A stretch of DNA of 64,000 bases, taken from Shouchella hunanensis. GTDB lineage: Bacteria > Bacillota > Bacilli > Bacillales > Bacillaceae_D. Position 1 is the first letter of the stretch, and every line of letters begins with the position of its first letter. The position numbers and the translations under genes are program-made. Positions 9,080 through 18,470 of the stretch are shown here, piece after piece. A model generated the notes under the pieces. The model was not told the origin of the DNA, searched no databases, and saw only the letters and a list, made by a program, of their open reading frames with translations. The stretch covers positions 3,460,001 to 3,524,000 of the forward strand of contig NZ_CP117834.1 in NCBI RefSeq assembly GCF_028735875.1. The letters run 5' to 3'.

Positions 9080-10081
9080 ATGCGTCGTTTATCGATTGGA
9101 TTTGTAAGCGCATTAACATGCTTTTTGGCTGCCTGTTCAACACCGACAGCATTATCAAGTGATGTTACCGTTATGCGCTTACCTCACAATATGAATGAAA
9201 GTCATCCAATCCATCAATCTTTGGTCCATTTCGCTGAACTAGCAGAAGAAAAGAGTAACGGGACGCTACGGTTTGATATTTTTCCAAATGGCCAATTAGG
9301 CTCTGAAAGAGAAGCAATTGAGTTAACTCAAACTGGTGCCGTAGATGCAACGAAGGTGAGTGCAACGGCGCTAGAAAGCTTTTCGCCATTCTATGCATTA
9401 TTTAGTATTCCTTACTTATTTGTGGATCAAGATCATTATTATGAGGTGATGGAAAGCTCTATTGCTACTGATATCTATGATTCCACTTCTGACAGCGGTT
9501 TTTTTGGACTGACCTATTATGACGCAGGAACACGCAATATGTACACTATTAATCAACCGGTACGAGAACCAGAAGACTTAGCAGGTTTGAAAATTCGGGT
9601 ACAGCCAAGCGAAACCGCCATACAAATGACACGTCTTATGGGTGGGGCTCCTACGCCAATGGCTTTCGGTGAAGTCTATACTGCCTTACAACAAGGTGTA
9701 ATTGATGGAACTGAAAACAATGAAACCGCTTTAATATCAAATAATCACGGTGAAGTTGCAAAGGATTATTCGTATACAGAGCATGCGATTGTGCCTGATT
9801 TACTCATTTTTAGCAAATTACGTTGGGACAGCTTCTCCGAAGAAGAACGTGCCATTATTAAAGAAGCTGCCGATGAGTCCAGCCAGTTTCATAAAGAGCT
9901 ATGGGCAGAAGAAATTGAGCGCTCTGTTGAAGCTGCAAAAGAATTGGGCGTAACGTTCCATGAAGACGTGAATAAAGAAGCCTTTCGGGACCTTGTAGAA
10001 CCGATGCATGAAGCCGTTCGCTCAAACGAAGAAATGGCAGAGTACTACGAACGTATCCGAGCTATGGAGAGGGGGGAGTGA
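9080..10081 (+). CDS. TRAP transporter substrate-binding lipoprotein, DctP family
   Basis: A 333-residue binding protein. The start at 9080 has AGAGGAGGAA upstream and gives a lipoprotein signal peptide ending in the lipobox LAAC. The TRAP DctP fold is shown by SNGTLRFDIFPNGQLGSEREAIE, by the conserved Arg in LKIRVQPSETA that binds the substrate carboxylate, and by the YTALQQGVIDGTENN segment. TRAP systems take up organic or sugar acids using the Na+ gradient. With uronate isomerase downstream, a hexuronate or an oligo-uronide is the likely ligand; this is inference. It is the first gene of the operon and overlaps the next gene by 4 bp. Confidence 0.9.
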   Translation: MRRLSIGFVSALTCFLAACSTPTALSSDVTVMRLPHNMNESHPIHQSLVHFAELAEEKSNGTLRFDIFPNGQLGSEREAIELTQTGAVDATKVSATALESFSPFYALFSIPYLFVDQDHYYEVMESSIATDIYDSTSDSGFFGLTYYDAGTRNMYTINQPVREPEDLAGLKIRVQPSETAIQMTRLMGGAPTPMAFGEVYTALQQGVIDGTENNETALISNNHGEVAKDYSYTEHAIVPDLLIFSKLRWDSFSEEERAIIKEAADESSQFHKELWAEEIERSVEAAKELGVTFHEDVNKEAFRDLVEPMHEAVRSNEEMAEYYERIRAMERGE

Positions 10082-10596
10082 TTGTAGTGATTGAAAGGAT
10101 AAACAAAACGATCGGGAAAATTATCATGTTTGTCTCAACAAGTATGTTCGGTGTAATGGTTTTAGTTGCCGTATGGCAAGTGGTAAGCCGTTACGTTCTA
10201 AATGCGCCAAGCACGTTTTCTGAAGAGTTTCTGCGCTACTCCTTAATCTGGGTGACAATGATCGGTGGTGCATATGCTTTTCACCTAAAAAAACATATTG
10301 CCATTGAAATGGTCGTCAACCGTCTAAATACTCGATTGCAAAAAGCCGTTCGCTTCTTAGCGCAACTATTTTTGCTAGCGTTTGCCTTAGTCGTCATGGT
10401 GTATGGAGGCATCCAACTCGTGTCTTTAACGATGACACAGCAAACCGTTTCCTTAGGTATTCCAATGGGGTACATTTATTTATCGCTGCCCATTTCAGGT
10501 GTGCTCATTACATGGTTTTGTTTAACGGAACTGTTTACTAGAAAGAACGGAGCGCCGCACGAACAAACCGAAACCATTCAGTTGAAAAACGATTAA
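10078..10596 (+). CDS. TRAP transporter small permease, DctQ family
   Basis: A 172-residue membrane protein with four predicted helices, the usual DctQ size. Typical elements are VWQVVSRYVLNAPSTFSEEFLRY (about 30-50) and GAYAFHLKKHIAIE. The GTG at 10078 overlaps the preceding TGA and has GGGGGG just upstream; a second GTG lies 9 bp further on. It pairs with the large permease to form the TRAP membrane complex. Confidence 0.9.
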   Translation: MIVVIERINKTIGKIIMFVSTSMFGVMVLVAVWQVVSRYVLNAPSTFSEEFLRYSLIWVTMIGGAYAFHLKKHIAIEMVVNRLNTRLQKAVRFLAQLFLLAFALVVMVYGGIQLVSLTMTQQTVSLGIPMGYIYLSLPISGVLITWFCLTELFTRKNGAPHEQTETIQLKND

Positions 10597-10614
10597 CTAG
10601 AGAAGGAGATTCAA

Positions 10615-11913
10615 ATGGCCTTACTTGCAGGAATTAGCCTCGTTGTTGTGTTTTTACTATTGCTTGTAATCGGTGTTCCTATTGCGATAAGTGTTGCAGG
10701 GGCATCGATTGTGACAATGCTCCTTATTGCCCCTTTTGATGCGGCGGTCTTCACCTCTGCTCAGAAGATGGTAACAGGAATTGATAGCTTTACATTACTA
10801 GCTGTGCCATTTTTCTTATTAACTGGCATTATTATGAACCAAGGAGGCATTGCGCTACGATTGGTTAACGTTGCTCGTCTTCTAACTGGTAAATTACCAG
10901 GGTCCTTAGCTCATACAAATATTGTCGGAAATATGTTATTCGGTTCTATTGCGGGCTCTTCTGTTGCATCCGCAGCCGCTATTGGCAAAGTGATGCATCC
11001 CCTTCAGGAACAAGAGGGCTATGACCGTAAGTTTTCAGCTGCTGTCAACATTGCATCAGCACCAACAGGGTTAATTATTCCGCCCACTGGACTCTTTATT
11101 ATTTATTCTCTCGTTAGTGGTGGAACGTCTGTTGCGGCTTTGTTTTTAGCAGGCTACATACCAGGTATTTTATGGGGACTAGCAACAATGGTTGTGGCGT
11201 ATATTCTCGCCAAACGCAAAGGGTATACAGCGAAACGACATCAGGCTGGTAGTAGTCCTTTAAAAGTCATTTGGGAAGCGGTCCCAAGCTTGTTCCTTGT
11301 GATTATCATTATCGGAGGAATTATCGGGGGGTTTTTTACGGCAACAGAAGCGTCGGCTATTGCGATCATTTACGCGTTGCTCTTATCGTTTGCCTATCGA
11401 AGTCTATCAGTTAAACAACTGCCTGGTATTTTCAAGGAAGCTGTTGAGTTAACGGTTGTCATTATGTTCTTAATTGGGACATCTGCCATGCTTTCTCTCG
11501 TTATGGCGTTTACAGGCATTCCTAGTGCCATCAGTACAGGCATTTTATCATTAACGGATAATCCTATCTTCATTTTGTTACTTATTAATCTCATTCTATT
11601 GCTTATTGGTATCGTAATGGATGTGACACCTGCCATTTTAATTTTTACGCCTATTTTTCTACCAGTTGTTATGGAGTTTGGTATGGACCCTGTTCATTTT
11701 GGTGTTATTTTAATTGTAAATCTGTGTATCGGTAATATTACGCCACCTGGGGGAAGTGCTTTATTCGTAGGAAGCACAGTTGGAAAAGTGAAAATTGAAG
11801 AAGTCGTGCGACCGCTTGTCCCGTTTTATATTGGGATTATCATCGTATTAATGATTGTCACAATGATTCCTGCGCTGAGCACATGGTTACCAACACTCGC
11901 TGGTTTAATGTAA
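10615..11913 (+). CDS. TRAP transporter large permease, DctM family
   Basis: A 432-residue protein with about 12 membrane segments; it forms the Na+-coupled transport channel of the TRAP system. DctM signatures visible are FFLLTGIIMNQGGIALRLV, the GSIAGSSVASAAAIG loop, and IPPTGLFIIYSLVSGGTSVAALF. It starts 18 bp after the small permease with AGAAGGAG upstream. Together with the two preceding genes it makes a complete tripartite importer. Confidence 0.93.
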   Translation: MALLAGISLVVVFLLLLVIGVPIAISVAGASIVTMLLIAPFDAAVFTSAQKMVTGIDSFTLLAVPFFLLTGIIMNQGGIALRLVNVARLLTGKLPGSLAHTNIVGNMLFGSIAGSSVASAAAIGKVMHPLQEQEGYDRKFSAAVNIASAPTGLIIPPTGLFIIYSLVSGGTSVAALFLAGYIPGILWGLATMVVAYILAKRKGYTAKRHQAGSSPLKVIWEAVPSLFLVIIIIGGIIGGFFTATEASAIAIIYALLLSFAYRSLSVKQLPGIFKEAVELTVVIMFLIGTSAMLSLVMAFTGIPSAISTGILSLTDNPIFILLLINLILLLIGIVMDVTPAILIFTPIFLPVVMEFGMDPVHFGVILIVNLCIGNITPPGGSALFVGSTVGKVKIEEVVRPLVPFYIGIIIVLMIVTMIPALSTWLPTLAGLM

Positions 11914-11938
11914 TACGATAGAAAAAGGAGAGAAACCC

Positions 11939-14335
11939 ATGAATATTCAAGCACCCTATCAATTTGAGCTGAAAGAAAAAAAAGGCTCTTTACTATCTTT
12001 TTATAGTTCGGAAGCGCAAATGACAGCATATGTATTTGTACTTGAACAAGGCATATTTCGAGTTCTTTTTGAAAAAGAAGAGGGTTTAGAAGTACCGCAA
12101 ACATGGAGCATTGCTCCAGGCTGCGATGATGTACCAGTAGAAGGACGTCCGCGTTTCAGCACTGAAGGGTTTACGTGTCCGACGTTTGCGACGAAAGAGT
12201 ACGATCGTCATATAGAAATCGCTACAAATGAACTGAAAGCAGTGATTCAAAAAGAAGGATTTCGCATGGCATGGTTCCAAAAACAGCAAGGTGAGTGGGT
12301 TGAATTTGCCAGTGATCGAATGACTCAAGCATATAATTTTAAAGGCGAGTTAGGGAAATCGCTTAAACATTATTTAAAAAGAGATATTAGCGAGCACTAT
12401 TTTGGGCTAGGAGAACGAACAGGGGAGTTAAATCGTCACCATGGTCGTTTCCGTAATCTAACAATTGATGCAATGGGTTACGACGCTCAATATTCAGACC
12501 CGCTATACAAACATATTCCCTTTTATATCACGCGCAATCCGAAAACGAGTTATTCCTACGGCTTGTTTTATGATAATCTTGCACCAGGCTATATCGATCT
12601 TGGAAGAGAATTAGATAATTACCATAGCTTGTATCGTTACTTTGAAGCAGAAGCTGGAGATTTGGACTATTATATGATCGGTGGTCCAACGGTAAGAGAC
12701 GTTGTGCAAACGTATACGTGGCTTACAGGAAACACAATGATGCCACCAAAGTGGAGCATCGGATATTCTGGATCAACCATGAGCTATACAGATGCGTCCA
12801 ATGCGCAAGAACAGCTTTATCAATTTATCGCTGATTGTGAAGAGCACGATATTCTCTGTGACTCTTTTCAACTATCTTCTGGTTACACTTCTATCGGAGA
12901 CAAGCGTTATGTGTTTCATTGGAACAAAGAAAAATTTCCTGACGCCAAAAAACTAGCGGCGGATTTCCGTGAAAAAGGCTTGCGGCTTGCAGCGAATATT
13001 AAGCCAGCTTTTTTAGCAGGTCATCCTGCATATGAAGAACTTGAGGAAAACGGTTATTTTATTACTGATGGTCAAGGGAAAACCGAGTTAGCTCAGTTTT
13101 GGGATGGTGGTGGCGCCTATCTTGATTTTACGAACAAGCACGCATTCAACTGGTGGAAGACACAAGTGACAAACCAGTTGCTTGAATACGGTATTTCATC
13201 CACCTGGAACGATAACAATGAATATGAAATTTGGAATGAACACGCACAAGTGAATGGATTTGATCACGCGCTACCATTTCAGACCATTCGCGGGCTGTTT
13301 CCACTATTAATGATGAAAGCGTCATTTGAGGCACAAGAGGCATTTACAAAAGAAGAGCGGCCGTTTCTTATTTCGCGTTCTGGAGGGCCAGGAATGCAGC
13401 GTTACGTTCAGACTTGGACAGGTGATAATCGCACAGAATGGAAAACGATTCGCTTCAATACGAAAACCGGTCTAGGATTGAGTTTGTCAGGTATTTACAA
13501 CTATGGTCATGATGTCGGTGGATTTGCCGGACCAAAGCCAGATCAAGAGTTATTTATCCGTTGGGTACAAAATGGGATCTTTCATCCACGCTTTACCATT
13601 CATTCTTGGAACGAGGATCAAACCGTAAATGAACCATGGATGTATCCAGAGGCGACACCAGCCATTCGCGCGCTCATTCAGCTTCGTTCCATGTTAACAC
13701 CCTATTGGTATACGACGTTCTATGAAGCGCGCACGCGCCATGAGCCTATTATGAAACCAACATTCTTTGATTTTGAAGCGGATGCCAAGACTTGGGAAGA
13801 AAATGATGATTTCCTCGCTGGACCAGCATTTTTGGTTGCATCTGTCGTAGAGCCTGGTGTAGATGAGAGGCGTGTGTATGCACCGAAATCCAAAGGGGGC
13901 TGGTTTGATTTTTATCGGGGAACAGCTGTTGCTGGAGGAACTGAAGTGACATTGCCTGCACCGGATCATGAAACGCCTTTACTTGTAAAAGCAGGCTCCA
14001 TGATACCAGTGAATGGTGCCGAACGAACGTTTAAAAAGAAAGATGAGGATGTACGGGGCTTCCTTTTGTTTCCGGAAGAGGGTGCGAATCACCGCAGCAG
14101 CTATACGTTATATGAGGACGATGGGATTTCACGTGATTGGAAAGAAAACCATGCTCTTGTTCATTTAGACATGACTACTACGGCAGACACAATATCTATA
14201 ACTGTTACGGTAGATCACCATGGGTATGTACTACCTTATAAAGAAGCCATCTTCACTATTGCAACAGGAGATAGACGAACACTCATAGTTAATGGTAAAA
14301 CCATTGAATCGGGTCAAAGAGGAGTGATTTGCTAA
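11939..14335 (+). CDS. Glycoside hydrolase family 31 (alpha-glucosidase/xylosidase type)
   Basis: A 798-residue cytoplasmic enzyme with no signal peptide. It has an N-terminal beta-sandwich, a GH31 barrel and C-terminal beta domains. The nucleophile motif is WNDNNEYE with Asp425, and the acid/base residue is probably Asp496 in WTGDNRTEW. The segment SSGYTSIGDKRYVFHW is characteristic of a GH31 subgroup with alpha-glucosidase activity. It sits 25 bp after the TRAP permease and overlaps uronate isomerase by one base, so it probably splits an imported alpha-linked disaccharide that contains a uronic acid. That role is inferred from context; GH31 also includes alpha-xylosidases and lyases. Confidence 0.88.
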   Translation: MNIQAPYQFELKEKKGSLLSFYSSEAQMTAYVFVLEQGIFRVLFEKEEGLEVPQTWSIAPGCDDVPVEGRPRFSTEGFTCPTFATKEYDRHIEIATNELKAVIQKEGFRMAWFQKQQGEWVEFASDRMTQAYNFKGELGKSLKHYLKRDISEHYFGLGERTGELNRHHGRFRNLTIDAMGYDAQYSDPLYKHIPFYITRNPKTSYSYGLFYDNLAPGYIDLGRELDNYHSLYRYFEAEAGDLDYYMIGGPTVRDVVQTYTWLTGNTMMPPKWSIGYSGSTMSYTDASNAQEQLYQFIADCEEHDILCDSFQLSSGYTSIGDKRYVFHWNKEKFPDAKKLAADFREKGLRLAANIKPAFLAGHPAYEELEENGYFITDGQGKTELAQFWDGGGAYLDFTNKHAFNWWKTQVTNQLLEYGISSTWNDNNEYEIWNEHAQVNGFDHALPFQTIRGLFPLLMMKASFEAQEAFTKEERPFLISRSGGPGMQRYVQTWTGDNRTEWKTIRFNTKTGLGLSLSGIYNYGHDVGGFAGPKPDQELFIRWVQNGIFHPRFTIHSWNEDQTVNEPWMYPEATPAIRALIQLRSMLTPYWYTTFYEARTRHEPIMKPTFFDFEADAKTWEENDDFLAGPAFLVASVVEPGVDERRVYAPKSKGGWFDFYRGTAVAGGTEVTLPAPDHETPLLVKAGSMIPVNGAERTFKKKDEDVRGFLLFPEEGANHRSSYTLYEDDGISRDWKENHALVHLDMTTTADTISITVTVDHHGYVLPYKEAIFTIATGDRRTLIVNGKTIESGQRGVIC

Positions 14336-15729
14336 TGTTTATACACGAAAACTTTATGCTTCAAAACGAGTATGCAAAAACGCTGTATCACGATTATGCC
14401 AAGACAATGCCTATCTATGATTTTCATAGTCACCTAGATCCAGAGTCGATCGCGAATGACAAATCCTATGAAACCATTACCGAGTTGTGGTTAGGTGACG
14501 ATCATTATAAATGGCGCGCGATGAGAGCATGTGGTATTGAAGAAAGGCTCATTACTGGTCCTGCAACGGATAAAGAAAAATTCTTCGCATGGGCAAGAAC
14601 GGTTCCTCAACTTCTCGGCAATCCTCTGTATCATTGGACGCATATGGAGTTAACACATACGTTTGGCATTTCAACGTTATTATCGGAAGAAACAGCAGAA
14701 AGCATTTGGCAAGAGACCAATCGTCAGCTACAAGAAAAAAAAGTCACAGTGCGGTCTTTGCTTCAGCAAGCCAATGTAGACACACTTTGTACAACCGATC
14801 AAATTATCGATTCATTAGAGGAGCATGTTCGAATTGCTCAAGATAAAACAATTGTAACAAAAGTGTTACCAACGTTTCGTGCAGATGCTGCTTTGCAAGT
14901 AGGTGGAAAGAACTTCCGAGATTTTCTTGGTAAATTAGAAAATGTGACTGGAATTGACATAAACAATGTATCGTCGTACCTTCAAGCATTAACGAATCGA
15001 ATTGATTACTTTCATGAACGTGGCTGTCGAGCAAGTGATCACGGTATTGGTCAATTTCGGTTTGAAAAAGCTACTGTTCAACAGGCAGAAGAGCTATTTA
15101 CTCAATTGCTGCAACAAAAGCGCTTGAACGAACACGAACGAACACTTATTCAATCTATTGTTCTCGAACATTTAGGGAAAGCTTACGCTGATAAGGGCTG
15201 GGTCATGCAACTCCACATTGGTCCTCTTCGTAACAACAATAGTGCTGCTTTTGATACCATCGGCCCAGATAGTGGATTTGATTCGATCCAAGATGATTCG
15301 TATGCCATTTCATTAAATCGTTTCTTTAATGAGCTTGAACAATTGGACAAGCTACCAAAGACGATTTGCTTTAATCTCGATTGGACGAAAAACGAAATGA
15401 TTGCGGGTGCACTTGGCAACTTCCAAAAAGAAGGACTGCCAGGAAAGATGCAGCTCGGATCAGGCTGGTGGTTCAATGATACAAAAGACGGTATGCGCCG
15501 CCAAATGACAAGTTTGGCATCTGTTGGAGTTTTGTCTCATTTTGTTGGAATGTTAACAGATTCGAGAAGCTTTCTGTCTTTTGCTCGCCACGATTATTTT
15601 AGACGTATTCTATGCCAATTTATCAGTGAATGGATGGAAGATGGAGAGATTCCAGCTAATTTGCCACAAGCAGGAAAACTCATACAAGCTATTTCTTACC
15701 AAAATGCAAAACGATATTTTGAATCTTGA
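14335..15729 (+). CDS. uxaC: Uronate isomerase
   Basis: A 464-residue enzyme that converts D-glucuronate to fructuronate or D-galacturonate to tagaturonate, the first intracellular step of hexuronate use. Family marks are YDFHSHLDPESIAND near the N terminus (metal-binding HxH), and SGWWFNDTKDGMRRQM with LTDSRSFLSFARHDYFRRI near the C terminus. I choose the ATG at 14335, which overlaps the GH31 stop (TAATG), because it lies 10 bp from GGAG; an upstream TTG at 14329 is too close to the site. The other hexuronate-pathway genes (uxuA, uxuB, kdgK, kdgA) are not beside it here. Confidence 0.95.
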   Translation: MFIHENFMLQNEYAKTLYHDYAKTMPIYDFHSHLDPESIANDKSYETITELWLGDDHYKWRAMRACGIEERLITGPATDKEKFFAWARTVPQLLGNPLYHWTHMELTHTFGISTLLSEETAESIWQETNRQLQEKKVTVRSLLQQANVDTLCTTDQIIDSLEEHVRIAQDKTIVTKVLPTFRADAALQVGGKNFRDFLGKLENVTGIDINNVSSYLQALTNRIDYFHERGCRASDHGIGQFRFEKATVQQAEELFTQLLQQKRLNEHERTLIQSIVLEHLGKAYADKGWVMQLHIGPLRNNNSAAFDTIGPDSGFDSIQDDSYAISLNRFFNELEQLDKLPKTICFNLDWTKNEMIAGALGNFQKEGLPGKMQLGSGWWFNDTKDGMRRQMTSLASVGVLSHFVGMLTDSRSFLSFARHDYFRRILCQFISEWMEDGEIPANLPQAGKLIQAISYQNAKRYFES

Positions 15730-15734
15730 TCAGA

Positions 15735-15761
15735 AAGCCTTTCTAAAGAGAGGCTTTTTTT
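15735..15761 (+). terminator. Terminator of the TRAP-GH31-uxaC operon
   Basis: Stem AAGCCTTTCT/AGAGAGGCTT with a very short loop, followed by seven Ts. Confidence 0.85.
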
Positions 15762-15847
15762 GTCTTATGAAAGAATTATCTGAAAATAAATTCGTTTTTC
15801 AAAAAAGCAAACTTATTCAAATATGGAGATTGTGCTTTATGATGGAA

Positions 15848-15861
15848 TGATAACGCTTACT
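15848..15861 (+). promoter_or_regulatory. cre-like site upstream of yesM-type kinase
   Basis: TGATAACGCTTACT fits 12 of 14 cre consensus positions, about 95 bp upstream of the kinase start. Suggestive only. Confidence 0.35.
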
Positions 15862-15955
15862 TGATGAAAGGAGAGAACTAGTAAATGAGTTTATAAGAGG
15901 AGAGATAATAGCGAAGAAAAAAAGCTATACGTATCGTTACAGGAGGTGAATCGAT

Positions 15956-17626
15956 ATGAAATCAAAGAAAATGAAAGACGAGATTAAGCGCTCCTTTTTC
16001 ACCTATGCCATCGTGGTGGTTACTGTTATCTTTTTTATTTATTTATTATTATTATCAATCGTATTTCGTTTAACAGTTATTGAGCCTAATGAAGCAAATC
16101 ATGAGCATGTTTTAGCTGACGTAGAATCTGGATTCGCAGCCTATTCTAATGGGATGGAAGAGCTAGTTAATGCTTCATCAACGATTCACACCTTTTTAGA
16201 AACAGGAGAACAAGCAAGTGAGGCTTATAAGATCTTGTATGATTTTCGAAATCATCAGTCCTTACATGCAAATTTTTTGTTGTTAAATGATGATGAAGAA
16301 GTGGTGGCTACAAGCTTTTATAGCGGAACAGAGGAGGAGGCAAGAAATGGTGTTGCTTTAAATGCTCTTACTCATAAGTTAGAAGGCGCTGGTGTCGTTG
16401 GGACGCGTTTAACGAGCCCATTACGAGATGTTCATCATCGCTCTTCCTATGTTTTCTCAGCGGCAATCGGTGGAGAGGAAGGCTTACTTGGGTATTTGTT
16501 TTATTTCCTCGACTTACAGTCGTTTCCAGATCAACATTATGTGTACGTAACCGATTTGTTTGAGAATGTGATTTTTTCTAATTATTCCTATGGATTGACG
16601 ACCCTAGGAAAACTTGACGTGAATCGAAAAGGGAACTGGATTACGCATGACGGAGACATGTTTTATAAAACACAAACGACTCTTTCTAAGCAAGGGATTC
16701 AGATCATTACAATGACACCAATATCCATTTATCGTTTACTGGTGTTATATGGTGTATTGACAATGATGATAAGTAGTATTGCTATTCTACTCGTTGTTTG
16801 GTTTGTTGCACCAAAGATTGTCGCGAAATCATTGCAGCCATTTGATGGATTAGTCGCGCTAATGGCATCAAAAAAGAAGTATAGTCATCTTGATCACGAG
16901 CCGAATTATGAAGAAGTCGAAATTATTTATGAAGAATACCGAAGTCGTGTATCTGAGGTTGAGCGATTGTTAGATGAAAATCAAATTATAATGGAGAAGA
17001 AGCGTATCAGTGAATTAAAGCATCTTGAAGCAAAGTTTAATCCTCATTTTCTTTTCAATGTTCTTGAAATGATTAAATATGAACTTATGGCTGATCCGCA
17101 AAGTGCTTCTGACATGGTAGTGAAAACAGCAACATTGATGCGCTATAACGCTAACTTTGGACAAACATTAGTGCCGCTCGGAGAGGATATACGTTATCTT
17201 AACGATTATTTTTCTTTACAAAAAATGAGATATGGAAAAAGGCTACACTATGAAATGACGTTCATTCCAGAATCTATATTAGACGAAGCGTCTATTCCAA
17301 AATTACTCATTCAACCATTAATTGAAAACGCAATCAAACATAATATTCATAAAACCCATTCTTTATCGATTGAAGTAACGATCAAGACAGACGGTGATCT
17401 GCTAACGATTGAGATTAAAGATAACGGAATGGGCCTTGCTAAAGAAAAAGTGGAAGAAATTAAAGCGATTTATCTTGGAGAAAAAGAAGCATCAGAACAA
17501 ACAGGTCTTCATACTGTACATCAGCTTATACAGCTTTTATACGGAGATGATTATGGTTTAATGATGCACTCACAAGTTGAAGAGGGAACAATTATGACAA
17601 TTACGTTGCCACTACAAAAGGGGTGA
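15956..17626 (+). CDS. YesM-type membrane sensor histidine kinase
   Basis: A 556-residue kinase. TM1 lies at about residues 17-37 and an extracellular sensor domain runs to about 255. TM2 is around 260-285, followed by a HAMP-like linker and the His_kinase phospho-acceptor segment KFNPHFLFNVLEMIKYE. The ATP-binding lobe contains IQPLIENAIKHN and DNGMGL. This is the LytS/YesM class found beside carbohydrate uptake genes in Bacilli. An AGGAGGTGA site lies 6 bp upstream. It is followed 4 bp later by its response regulator. The likely signal is extracellular sugar, perhaps with a binding protein, and the likely target is the TRAP/GH31 block; the last point is inference. Confidence 0.92.
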   Translation: MKSKKMKDEIKRSFFTYAIVVVTVIFFIYLLLLSIVFRLTVIEPNEANHEHVLADVESGFAAYSNGMEELVNASSTIHTFLETGEQASEAYKILYDFRNHQSLHANFLLLNDDEEVVATSFYSGTEEEARNGVALNALTHKLEGAGVVGTRLTSPLRDVHHRSSYVFSAAIGGEEGLLGYLFYFLDLQSFPDQHYVYVTDLFENVIFSNYSYGLTTLGKLDVNRKGNWITHDGDMFYKTQTTLSKQGIQIITMTPISIYRLLVLYGVLTMMISSIAILLVVWFVAPKIVAKSLQPFDGLVALMASKKKYSHLDHEPNYEEVEIIYEEYRSRVSEVERLLDENQIIMEKKRISELKHLEAKFNPHFLFNVLEMIKYELMADPQSASDMVVKTATLMRYNANFGQTLVPLGEDIRYLNDYFSLQKMRYGKRLHYEMTFIPESILDEASIPKLLIQPLIENAIKHNIHKTHSLSIEVTIKTDGDLLTIEIKDNGMGLAKEKVEEIKAIYLGEKEASEQTGLHTVHQLIQLLYGDDYGLMMHSQVEEGTIMTITLPLQKG

Positions 17627-17630
17627 AACC

Positions 17631-18389
17631 ATGTTGAAAGTCATTATTGTAGAAGATGAACCAATTATTTTAAAAGGATTACTTTACCGAATTGATTGGC
17701 TCAAAACGAACTGCATTGTCATTGGTACGGCAGAAAGCGGAATCGAGGGCTGTCAGCTTATTTTGGAGAAAAAGCCAGATATTGTGATTACAGATATTCG
17801 TATGCCCTTTAAAGATGGCTTGGAAATGTTGCAAGAAACAAAAGACGTCTGTCAGTACGAAGCCATCATTCTTTCAGGTTATGGAGAATTTCAATACGCA
17901 CAACAAGCGATTCGACTAGGTGTGCACAATTATCTATTAAAGCCTGTTGATTTAAAAGACTTTGAAGCGACACTTCATGAGTTAGCAATGAGTGTACAAG
18001 AAAAAAGATCATCGAGCCAATCGAACAGTCATCGCCATGTACTTGATTTAAAAGTAGAATGGACAGAAGGTTCTAGTTATGCTGCAGATGCGATTCGATA
18101 TATTGAAAAACACTATGATCAAAAAATTAGCTTGGCGATGGCTAGTAAAGTGATTGGTCTTTCAACTGTAAGCGTGAATACAAAATTAAAAGAGCGAACG
18201 GGGTATAGTTTTAATGAGTTACTAACCCGTTATCGATTAACTAAAGCGATTCAAAAATTGCAGCACGAAAATAGTCTAGTCTATGAAGTGGCTGAACAAA
18301 CGGGGTTTAGCGATTACAAATATTTCAGTGCAGTTTTCAAAAAGTATATTGGTACTTCACCAAAGCAATTCCTCAAAAAGGGTATGTGA
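17631..18389 (+). CDS. YesN-type response regulator with AraC DNA-binding domain
   Basis: A 252-residue regulator. The receiver domain spans about 1-120, with the acidic pocket in IIVEDEPIIL and the phospho-acceptor Asp in ITDIRMPFKDG. A C-terminal AraC double helix-turn-helix follows (about 155-252), ending in VAEQTGFSDYKYFSAVFKKYIGTSPKQFLKK. It is shorter than many YesN proteins because the linker is brief. It is translated from the same transcript as the kinase. Confidence 0.93.
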   Translation: MLKVIIVEDEPIILKGLLYRIDWLKTNCIVIGTAESGIEGCQLILEKKPDIVITDIRMPFKDGLEMLQETKDVCQYEAIILSGYGEFQYAQQAIRLGVHNYLLKPVDLKDFEATLHELAMSVQEKRSSSQSNSHRHVLDLKVEWTEGSSYAADAIRYIEKHYDQKISLAMASKVIGLSTVSVNTKLKERTGYSFNELLTRYRLTKAIQKLQHENSLVYEVAEQTGFSDYKYFSAVFKKYIGTSPKQFLKKGM

Positions 18390-18470
18390 TGGACGTTTTT
18401 GATCCATCTGTTTAATACGAGGATTAACGTGGAATAAACCAATAGATGGATATAAAGGAGGAAAGACAAG

